NCBI GenBank assembly: GCA_022825195.1
Contig: JAJDYL010000104.1
Span: 1 to 43,139, forward strand
From: Alphaproteobacteria bacterium
GTDB taxonomy: Bacteria > Pseudomonadota > Alphaproteobacteria > Bin95
Reading direction: 5' to 3'
Length of the DNA stretch: 43,139 nt
In this document: in pieces, positions 32,964-39,737 of the stretch
How positions within the stretch are numbered: position 1 is the first letter of the stretch
Layout: each line of letters begins with the position of its first letter
Translations under genes and position numbers: made by a program
The notes under the pieces: generated by a model
Database searches by the model: none
What the model saw: the letters and a program-made list of their open reading frames with translations, nothing else
Told to the model about the DNA's origin: nothing

Positions 32964-34700
32964 TTACGAATAATGGAGATTCTGTCTTTCCATACTGATA
33001 GATTGTATAATGATTTCCGTTATGTACGAAAAATAGCCATCGAGCAAGAGCTTTAATCGCTCCTTCTCCGTATAATCTATATGAACATACAAGGTCCCAT
33101 CTCTAGACAACAGAGCATCAGTTTCTCGAATTCTTGATTCCATCATGGCCAACCAACTAGAATGAAAATACCCATCCTTGTACAAAAATCCATCTTGCCC
33201 TGTATTGAATGGTGGGTCTATATAGACACATTGAATTTTCTCCCTATATCGTGTCTTTATGAGGCTTTGCGCTTGCAAATTGTCACCATCGATCAATAAA
33301 CCATCCATTTCTTCGTCCAAAGAGTTATTCTCCGATAACACCGTCAGAAGCCGATCCTTGAAATTGCAGTCGAAATGGCGTGTATCCAGCACCAAACATG
33401 GATTGGCCTTGAGAAATCCAGCGCGTCTTTTCCTGGCATTGTCGGGAGCAAACAGCTCCCGCCATTCCGCCCATTGCGCTTTATTGGCGACGACCTCCGG
33501 GTAGAGCGCCTCTGGCACCCGGTCCAGCGTCACGCACCATTGCGTTTCCAGCACGAATTTCTTCTTGAGCCAGAGGCGCTTCTGGAAATCTTCCAGTTGC
33601 GCGAGGAAGGCGATGAGCTTGTCGCCGATCTCACGGACGGCGCGCATCCGGCCGAGCGCGCGGCGGAGACGGTCGGCGTCGCCCAGCGCAAGGTCCTGAA
33701 GGTCCAGCACGTTGGTCTTCAGGTAAAGGTCCAGTTCGCGCCGCAGGAAGCCGCCCAGGTCCTTGTGGATGAAATAATCGAAGCTGTTCTTCGCCGTGTA
33801 GCGCCCGACATGCTTCGCCAGCAGCGAGCGTTCCGAGTCGGCGTCGGCTGGGACGGCGAGGGCAAGCCGTCGGGCCGGGTTCAGCCTCTCAACGGCGTCC
33901 AGAATGCCTGTTGCCGTGTCCGCGTCGATCCGGTCCTGTTGTTTAGCGCTGCCGCCCCAGTTCCGCTTCTCACGCTCCGTCAGGGGCCGGTGCTCGAAAC
34001 GGACAACAAGCTCTTCCCCGTCCAGCGCAACCGCGTCTTCCACCAGCACGAAGCGGCGCTGCTTGCCGGTCGCTTCCTTGATATTGTCCTTCTCATTGTC
34101 CGCCGCCGCGATCTCGAAACGCACGCGGAACGCCGCCTCGCCTTCCCCGGCCATGAAGGCGTAGGAGGCGTAGTTCTCGGTCGTCTTCACATAATACTGG
34201 TCCGCATTGGCCCAGTGCAGCTTCACTTCCTCGCCATCGTAGGGGATGAGATAGGTGGGCTCGCCGCCGCCGGAATAGCGGCGCAGCGACATGAAATCGC
34301 CTTCGCTGTAGTAACGGTCGAAGAAGTTGAAGAGATGGCCGTAAACATCGGCCTCGGCTTCGGCGTCGGCCGTCGCTTCCGACAGTTGCTCCCTGAGTTC
34401 GATAACCTTAGGCGCTTTATCGGGGGCGACTCCCAGAGTCCGCGCGGTCGCCACCGCCTTGTCGAGTTCCGCCTGGAGCGCCGCCCGCTGCTCGTCAGCG
34501 ACTCCCGCAAGCGCCTCCTTCACCTGCGGCAGCAGGTCCCGGTCGAGGAACGCCTCGATCTCCACCGCCTTCATGTTCATGATGCGGTAGAGGCCGAAAT
34601 CCAGGTCGCCGCGGTCGAGCTGGAACATCTCCCGCAGCAGGCATTTGAGGCGGTTGAAGTTCCGCAGGGATTCCGGAGCGGGCGGCGCCGAATCGGTCAT
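32964..34700 (-). CDS. mod: Type III methyltransferase Mod, N-terminal part (ends in frameshift)
   Basis: This 578-residue frame starts at ATG 34700 after AGGA. Residues 1-400 are the helical N-terminal region found in large Mod proteins (LREMFQLDRGDLDFGLYRIM; FNFFDRYYSEGDFMSLRRYS). Catalytic motif IV YIDPPFNTG is at 493-501, followed by WLAMMESRIRETDALLSRDG and HIDYTEKERLKLLLDGYFSY. It runs into ITEIIIQSISMERQNLHYS and stops, where Mod proteins should continue into the target-recognition region. Alone it lacks motif I and should not bind S-adenosylmethionine. Confidence 0.82.
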   Translation of the reverse strand: MTDSAPPAPESLRNFNRLKCLLREMFQLDRGDLDFGLYRIMNMKAVEIEAFLDRDLLPQVKEALAGVADEQRAALQAELDKAVATARTLGVAPDKAPKVIELREQLSEATADAEAEADVYGHLFNFFDRYYSEGDFMSLRRYSGGGEPTYLIPYDGEEVKLHWANADQYYVKTTENYASYAFMAGEGEAAFRVRFEIAAADNEKDNIKEATGKQRRFVLVEDAVALDGEELVVRFEHRPLTEREKRNWGGSAKQQDRIDADTATGILDAVERLNPARRLALAVPADADSERSLLAKHVGRYTAKNSFDYFIHKDLGGFLRRELDLYLKTNVLDLQDLALGDADRLRRALGRMRAVREIGDKLIAFLAQLEDFQKRLWLKKKFVLETQWCVTLDRVPEALYPEVVANKAQWAEWRELFAPDNARKRRAGFLKANPCLVLDTRHFDCNFKDRLLTVLSENNSLDEEMDGLLIDGDNLQAQSLIKTRYREKIQCVYIDPPFNTGQDGFLYKDGYFHSSWLAMMESRIRETDALLSRDGTLYVHIDYTEKERLKLLLDGYFSYITEIIIQSISMERQNLHYS

Positions 34701-34714
34701 GGGAAATTCCTAGT

Positions 34715-34730
34715 CGGCCCCTGCGGGCCG
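34715..34730 (-). terminator. GC hairpin between creatinase and mod
   Basis: CGGCCC (34715-34720) pairs with GGGCCG (34725-34730) around CTGC, in the 42-base gap between the creatinase stop and the mod start. It could attenuate read-through into the restriction operon. There is no T-run, so rho-independent termination is doubtful. Confidence 0.35.
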
Positions 34731-34742
34731 GTCAATTCCAGA

Positions 34743-35945
34743 TCAGCCGCCCACAATGTTGTGCTCCGGCCCGTACGGAAATCCCGTGATGTTCTCCGCC
34801 CCGTCCTCCGTCACCACCAGGATGTCGTGTTCGCGGTAGCCGCCGGCGCCGGGTTGGTCTTCGGGGATGGTTATCATCGGCTCCATCGAGAGCACCATGC
34901 CGGGCTCCAGCACCGTGTCCACGTCCTCGCGCAGTTCCAGGCCGGCCTCGCGGCCGTAATAGTGGGAGAGCACGCCGAAGCTGTGGCCGTAGCCGAAGCT
35001 GCGGGTTTCCAGCAGGCCGTAGCCTTCGTAGATGGCGTTCAGTTCCGCCGCGATGTCGCGGCAACGCGCGCCGGGGCGGATGAGCGCCAGGCCCGCCTCG
35101 TGGACCTCGACATTGATCCGCCAGAGCCTCAGATGCGCGTCGGAGCACGCCTCCGCGAACAGCGTGCGTTCCAGCGCGGTGTAGTAGCCGGCCATCATCG
35201 GGAAGCAGTTCAGTACCATGATGTCGCCGCGCTCGATCCGGCGCGAGGTGACGGGGTTGTGCGCCCCGTCGCTGTTGAGGCCGGACTGGAGCCAGGACCA
35301 TGTGTCCATGAGCTCGACATGCGGCTGGCTGCGGGCGATCTCGCGCACCATCGCCTGCGTGGCGTTCAGCGCCACCGCATGTTCCGGCACGCCGACGGCG
35401 ATCGCCTCGACGGCCGCCGCCCCGCCGATGTCCGCGACGCGCGCGCCCTCCTTGATCCAGGCGATCTCCTCCGCGGACTTCACCATGCGCAGGGCCATGG
35501 CGGGCTTGCCGGCATCGACCAGTTCCGAGGTCGGCAGCGCGCCCTGCAATTTGCGGAGAGTCTCGACGCTGATGTGGTCGAACTCGACGCCGACCCGCCA
35601 GCCGTCCGGGACCAGCGCCTTCACGGCGGCGAAGAAATTGTCCCGGTGCCAGTCGGTATAGACGAGATTGTCGCCGAAGGTCCGCCGCCAGGGCTGCGCC
35701 CCGTCCACATTCGGCGTGATCGTCGTCTGGCCCTCATGGGTGACGACGAGGCCGAACGGGCGGCCGAAGGCGCAATAGAGGAAATCGCTGAAATAATTGA
35801 TGTTGTGGTAGGAGGTGAACAGGCAGGCATCGACCCGCTTTTCCGCCATATGAGCGCGCAGCGCGGCCAGCCGGCGCTCCATCTCGGCGGCGGAGAATGT
35901 CGGGCGCGCTTTCGCGCCGTTGCGGATCGTCCTGAGCTGTTCCAT
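34743..35945 (-). CDS. Creatinase (creatine amidinohydrolase), M24 fold
   Basis: This 400-residue pita-bread-fold enzyme hydrolyses creatine to sarcosine and urea. It resembles Pseudomonas creatinase along its length: RIRNGxKxRxTFSA-like N-terminus (here TIRNGAKARPTFSA), LFTSYHNINYFSDFLYCAFG, GAQPWRRTFGDNLVYTDWHR, ELMDTWSWLQSGLNSDGAHN, GYGHSFGVLSHYYGREAGLE and MVLSMEPMITIPED. The M24 peptidase metal ligands are not needed by creatinase. Start 35945 (MEQLRTIRNG) is chosen from family length (about 403). No sarcosine oxidase is in the window. It is divergent from the ammonia-lyase gene. Confidence 0.9.
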   Translation of the reverse strand: MEQLRTIRNGAKARPTFSAAEMERRLAALRAHMAEKRVDACLFTSYHNINYFSDFLYCAFGRPFGLVVTHEGQTTITPNVDGAQPWRRTFGDNLVYTDWHRDNFFAAVKALVPDGWRVGVEFDHISVETLRKLQGALPTSELVDAGKPAMALRMVKSAEEIAWIKEGARVADIGGAAAVEAIAVGVPEHAVALNATQAMVREIARSQPHVELMDTWSWLQSGLNSDGAHNPVTSRRIERGDIMVLNCFPMMAGYYTALERTLFAEACSDAHLRLWRINVEVHEAGLALIRPGARCRDIAAELNAIYEGYGLLETRSFGYGHSFGVLSHYYGREAGLELREDVDTVLEPGMVLSMEPMITIPEDQPGAGGYREHDILVVTEDGAENITGFPYGPEHNIVGG

Positions 35946-36069
35946 CGCCTCGTGTCCTGTGCCTCGGTCAGCCGGCGGAGTGCAGCATGTTCCGGGCCGG
36001 CGGCAAAGGGTCTCGACAACCGCTTTCGCTGCTGCCATGCCGGCGTCTTGCCGCAGGGGGACAAGCCGG

Positions 36070-37263
36070 ATGCTCGACGAATTCGACTGCGCGCGGATGG
36101 GCCATGTCGCAGGGCTCCGCCGCAAGGGGGACGCCGCAGGCCGCGTGCTGACCGCCGCCGGTTTCGCCGAAGCGGCGGCGGAGATTGCCGGGTGGGAGGG
36201 CTATGCCCCGACGCCGCTGCTGGAACTCGACGCGCTTGCCGCCCGGCTGGACCTCGGGAAGGTCCTCTACAAGCATGAGGGGCCGCGCTTCGGCCTCGGC
36301 AGCTTCAAGGCGCTGGGCGGGGCCTATGCGGCGCTCCGGGTGCTGCAGCGGGAAGTCTCGCGGGCGCTCGGGCGGCCCGTTGCCGCCGCGGACATCCGGG
36401 AGGGCAGGCAGGCGCAGCTTGCGTCCCGGATCACGCTTGTGACGGCCACGGACGGCAATCACGGCCGCGCGCTCGCCTGGGGCTGCCGGCGGTTCGGCGC
36501 CGCCTGCCGGATCTATGTCCACGCCGAGGTCAGCGAGGCCCGCGCGGAGGCCATGCGGGCGCTCGGCGCGGAGGTGGTGCGGATCGACGGGAATTACGAC
36601 GACTCGGTCGCGCTCGCCCGCGAGGAGGCCGGGGCGAACGGCTGGTTCGCGGTCTCGGATACCTCCTGGCCGGGCTACACGGAGGTGCCCCGCGACGTGA
36701 TGGCGGGCTACGGGGTCATGGTGAAGGAAGTTGCCGGCGTGCTCGACCGGCCGCCGACCCACGCCTTCCTGCAGGCGGGCGTGGGCGGGATGGCTGCCGC
36801 CGTCGCCGCGGGCCTGCGCCAGCGCTGGGGCAAGGAGTCGCCGCGCATCGTGGTGGTGGAGCCGGAGCTTGCCGCCTGCCTGTTCGAGAGCGCCCGCGCC
36901 GGAGGCAGGACGGACATCCGCATCGAAGAGGAGACGCTGATGGCGGGCCTCTCCTGCGGCGAGCCGTCCGGGCTGGCGTGGGACGTGCTGGCGGACGAGG
37001 CGGGAGACTTCCTGACGGTGCCCGAGAGCTTCGTCGGCCCCGCCATGCGCCTGCTCGCCCGCCCGCTCGGCGGCGACCCGGAGATCGAGGCCGGCGAGAG
37101 CGCCGTCGCCGGGCTGGCGGCTCTGGTCGCCGCCGCGCGCAACGGGGCAATGCGGGGCGCGCTCGGCCTCGATGCGGACTCCCGCGTGCTGCTGGTCGGC
37201 TCCGAGGGCGCCACCGACCCGGACAGCTACGCCGCGCTCGTGGCCGCGGGCGAAGGCAGCTGA
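36070..37263 (+). CDS. Diaminopropionate ammonia-lyase-like PLP enzyme
   Basis: This 397-residue fold-type II PLP protein has the Schiff-base lysine in FGLGSFKALGGAYAAL, the phosphate loop ATDGNHGRALAWGCRRFG and a glycine-rich region FLQAGVGGMAAAVAAGL. Together with WPGYTEVPRDVMAGYGVM and LMAGLSCGEPSGLAWDVL these match 2,3-diaminopropionate ammonia-lyase. That enzyme converts diaminopropionate to pyruvate and ammonia. Since it precedes aconitase-X genes, an alternative amino-acid elimination substrate should be considered. Confidence 0.87.
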   Translation: MLDEFDCARMGHVAGLRRKGDAAGRVLTAAGFAEAAAEIAGWEGYAPTPLLELDALAARLDLGKVLYKHEGPRFGLGSFKALGGAYAALRVLQREVSRALGRPVAAADIREGRQAQLASRITLVTATDGNHGRALAWGCRRFGAACRIYVHAEVSEARAEAMRALGAEVVRIDGNYDDSVALAREEAGANGWFAVSDTSWPGYTEVPRDVMAGYGVMVKEVAGVLDRPPTHAFLQAGVGGMAAAVAAGLRQRWGKESPRIVVVEPELAACLFESARAGGRTDIRIEEETLMAGLSCGEPSGLAWDVLADEAGDFLTVPESFVGPAMRLLARPLGGDPEIEAGESAVAGLAALVAAARNGAMRGALGLDADSRVLLVGSEGATDPDSYAALVAAGEGS

Positions 37264-37330
37264 CCCGTCTTCCCGTTCCGCCGGTTCCGCATGTAGAGTC
37301 CCTGCAGGTGGAGAGGGGGCCGTCCGGGCG

Positions 37331-38575
37331 GTGAAGCTGAACGGTGAAGAACGGGCCATGCTGGCCGGCGATATGGGCGAGCCCCGGCGCTGGGCCGTCG
37401 AGCACATGATGGAGGTCGGCCGCATGTTCGATGCGGCGGACTTCGTGCCCGTCGCCCAGGCGCACATGATGGCCGACACGGAATCGCTCGGCGAGGCGGG
37501 CGTGGCGTTCCTGGAGGGGCTGGCCGCCCATCCGCCGGCGGAGCGGCGGGTCGCCGTGCCGATGCTGACCGACCCGCGCGGGGTCGATCTCTCCTACTAC
37601 CGGCCGCTCGGCCAGACCGAGGAGATGGCGGACCTCGAACGGCGCACCATCGCCGCCTGCACGGACCTCGGCATCCTGATGACCGACAGCTGCGTGACCT
37701 ACCAGACGATCATGCCGCCGGTGCGGGGCGAGCATGTGGCCTATGGCGACACGGGCGTGGTGATCTACTGCAACAGCGTGCTGGGCGCGCGCTCCAATTT
37801 CGAGGGCGGCCCCTCGGCGCTGGCGGCGGGCCTCACCGGGCGGACGCCGCGTTACGGCCTGCATCTGGACCGCAACCGGCGCGCGACGAGGCGCTTCATC
37901 GTCGGCGAGCGGCCGGAAGGGTTGACCGGCTGGGGCGTGCTCGGCGGGCTGATCGGCCGGCTCTGCGGCTCCTACTGGGAAGTGCCGGTGCTGGAGGGGA
38001 TCGAAGGTGCGCCGACCTCGGACGAGATGAAGCATTTCGGCGCGGCCATGGCGAGCTTCGGCTCGACGCCGCTTTTCCACATCGCCGGCGTGACGCCGGA
38101 GGCGCCCGACCTGGAATCGGTCTGCGACGGGCCGCCGCCGGAGCCGGTCGAGATCGGCCGCAAGGACCTGGAGGGCTTGCGCGGCAATTTCGGCGCGAGC
38201 GGCGACGAGGTGGATGTCGTCGTGTTCGCCGCGCCGCAGCTCAGCCATGTCGAGATGGCGCGGGTCGCGGAGCTTCTGGAGGGCCGCCGGGTGCATGAGC
38301 GGACGGCGCTGGTGGTCTGCACCTCGCCGACGGTGGCGGCGGACTGCGGGCGGCTCGGCATCGTCGGGCGGATCGAGGCGGCCGGCGCGGTCGTGCTGCG
38401 CGGCACCTGCTTCTACAACCAGTACGCCCGCGAGATCGGCGAGGCGAACGGCTGGACCCGGCTGCTCAGCAATTCGGTCAAGATCGTCAACATCCTGGGC
38501 GGCTACGGCTACCGGCCGGCGCTGGCGGGCATGGAGGACTGCGTGACGGCCGCGGTGACGGGGCGCATCCCGTGA
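37331..38575 (+). CDS. Aconitase X large (catalytic) subunit
   Basis: This is a 414-residue AcnX protein. GTG 37331 (MKLNGEERAMLAGDMG) is the start, with GGAGAGGGGG 12 bases upstream. Fe-S-region cysteines are visible in LMTDSCVTYQ, VIYCNSVLGARSNFEGGPSA and RGTCFYNQYA, and the end reads NSVKIVNILGGYGYRPALAG. Two-subunit bacterial AcnX enzymes include cis-3-hydroxy-L-proline dehydratase; archaeal ones make mevalonate intermediates. The neighbourhood is amino-acid catabolic, which favours a hydroxyproline-like or other hydroxy-acid dehydratase. The stop overlaps the small-subunit GTG by three bases. Confidence 0.88.
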   Translation: MKLNGEERAMLAGDMGEPRRWAVEHMMEVGRMFDAADFVPVAQAHMMADTESLGEAGVAFLEGLAAHPPAERRVAVPMLTDPRGVDLSYYRPLGQTEEMADLERRTIAACTDLGILMTDSCVTYQTIMPPVRGEHVAYGDTGVVIYCNSVLGARSNFEGGPSALAAGLTGRTPRYGLHLDRNRRATRRFIVGERPEGLTGWGVLGGLIGRLCGSYWEVPVLEGIEGAPTSDEMKHFGAAMASFGSTPLFHIAGVTPEAPDLESVCDGPPPEPVEIGRKDLEGLRGNFGASGDEVDVVVFAAPQLSHVEMARVAELLEGRRVHERTALVVCTSPTVAADCGRLGIVGRIEAAGAVVLRGTCFYNQYAREIGEANGWTRLLSNSVKIVNILGGYGYRPALAGMEDCVTAAVTGRIP

Positions 38576-38997
38576 CGCTGCGCCTGCGCTGCCATCCCGG
38601 CATCGGGCCGAGGGTCGAGGGCGAGGCGCTGGTCGCGGCCGACGATTTCTCCGCGCGCTACGACCTCGACCGGCTCGCCGGCACCTTCTCGCGGCCGGGG
38701 CACAAGCTGGCCGGGCTCTCCTATGTGGACAGGGTGCTGGTGCTGAACACCGCCAAGGGCGGGGTCGCGTCCGCCTGGATGCTGCGCGAGATGACGGAAC
38801 GCGGGCTCGCGCCGAAGGCGATCCTGTTCAATGCCGCGAACACCATCCTGGCGCAGGGCGCGGCGTTCGCCGGCATGGCGCTCTGCGACCGCTTCGAAGA
38901 CGGCGACATCACCCGCCTCATCGCCACCGGCGACCGCGTGATCGTCGATCCCCCTGCCGGTCTGGTGACGGTGCTGGGCAAGGCGGAGCGGTCCTAG
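38572..38997 (+). CDS. Aconitase X small (swivel) subunit, DUF126
   Basis: This 141-residue partner of the large subunit starts at GTG 38572, overlapping its stop. The core LAGLSYVDRVLVLNTAKGGV, ASAWMLREMTERGLAPKAIL and ANTILAQGAAFAGMALCDRF matches the swivelling domain. In single-chain and archaeal forms a GSSTGS loop carries the active serine; here the loop is KGGVASAW with one serine. The translational overlap supports a 1:1 complex. Confidence 0.87.
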   Translation: MTLRLRCHPGIGPRVEGEALVAADDFSARYDLDRLAGTFSRPGHKLAGLSYVDRVLVLNTAKGGVASAWMLREMTERGLAPKAILFNAANTILAQGAAFAGMALCDRFEDGDITRLIATGDRVIVDPPAGLVTVLGKAERS

Positions 38998-39031
38998 TGT
39001 ACTGCAGGGCATTCAACCTGGGACGCTTCTG

Positions 39032-39073
39032 TTGCCCCCTATGAACATCCGTCATATAACGACTCGCGTCATA
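39032..39073 (+). promoter_or_regulatory. Candidate higBA promoter with overlapping operator
   Basis: TTGCCC (39032-39037), a 17-base spacer and TATAAC (39055-39060) form a promoter-like pair 31 bases before the toxin start. The -10 overlaps an imperfect inverted repeat, TATAACG-ACTCG-CGTCATA (39055-39073; 6 of 7 paired), and CGTCATA also occurs directly at 39050-39056. This is a plausible HigA binding site. Confidence 0.5.
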
Positions 39074-39090
39074 GACTGCCGAAGCTACCC

Positions 39091-39372
39091 GTGATCGTCG
39101 GCTTTCGGGACAGGGAAACCGAGCATGTATGGCACGGTCGGGTATCCCGCAGGCTACCCGCATCCATTCAGGCGACTGCCCGCCGCAAGCTGCGCATGTT
39201 GAACAACGCCCAGTCGCCGGCCGATCTCAGGGCACCGCCCGGAAATCGGTTGGAGGCGCTCAAGGGTGAAAGGAAGGGGCAATTCAGCATTCGTATCAAC
39301 AACCAGTGGCGCATTTGCTTCGTCTGGCAAGACGGGCAGGCATCGCAAGTGGAAATTGTCGACTATCACTAG
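39091..39372 (+). CDS. higB: HigB-type toxin (RelE/ParE superfamily)
   Basis: This 93-residue ribosome-dependent mRNA endonuclease candidate starts at GTG 39091. The family pattern is clear: ATARRKLRMLNNAQSPADLR, APPGNRLEALKGERKGQFSI, RINNQWRICFVWQDG and the end VEIVDYH. Basic residues in the RINNQWRI strand and the terminal histidine match the HigB active site. Toxin-first order with the antitoxin 14 bases downstream is typical for higBA. Confidence 0.93.
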   Translation: MIVGFRDRETEHVWHGRVSRRLPASIQATARRKLRMLNNAQSPADLRAPPGNRLEALKGERKGQFSIRINNQWRICFVWQDGQASQVEIVDYH

Positions 39373-39386
39373 GGAGGCGCCGTTCG

Positions 39387-39686
39387 ATGAAGAGGCTTCC
39401 GAACATCCATCCCGGGGAAATTCTGCTGAAGGAATTTCTCGAGCCGTTGCATCTCAGCCAGAACCGGGCGGCGCGAGAGATGAGCGTGCCGCCGCGCCGC
39501 CTCAACGAGATCGTGCATGGCAAGCGCCGCGTAACGGCCGATACAGCGCTGCGGCTGGCCCGTTATTTCGGGACTTCGGAGCGTTTCTGGCTCGGTTTGC
39601 AGGCCGACTACGATCTGGAAGAAGCGCGCCGGCTGCTCGGAAGCCGGCTGGAGCGTGAGGTCGGAACCGTCGATTTCGCCGCTTGA
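39387..39686 (+). CDS. higA: HigA-type antitoxin, XRE-family HTH
   Basis: This 99-residue antitoxin starts at ATG 39387 after AGGGAGG. IHPGEILLKEFLEPLHLSQ begins the domain; the HTH runs through RAAREMSVPPRRLNEIVHGK and is followed by ALRLARYFGTSERFWLGLQ. It neutralises HigB and represses the operon, probably through the inverted repeat at 39055-39073. The C-terminal tail is short and charged. Confidence 0.93.
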   Translation: MKRLPNIHPGEILLKEFLEPLHLSQNRAAREMSVPPRRLNEIVHGKRRVTADTALRLARYFGTSERFWLGLQADYDLEEARRLLGSRLEREVGTVDFAA

Positions 39687-39737
39687 CGGGGCCGGCAACG
39701 CGAACAAGGCTTTCGCACCCGGCCGGGGGAGGCTGCC

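Noticed and set aside
33375..36278. A 967-codon plus-strand frame across mod and creatinase
   Set aside because: It is a shadow frame opposite clear Mod and creatinase sequences with no recognisable domain.
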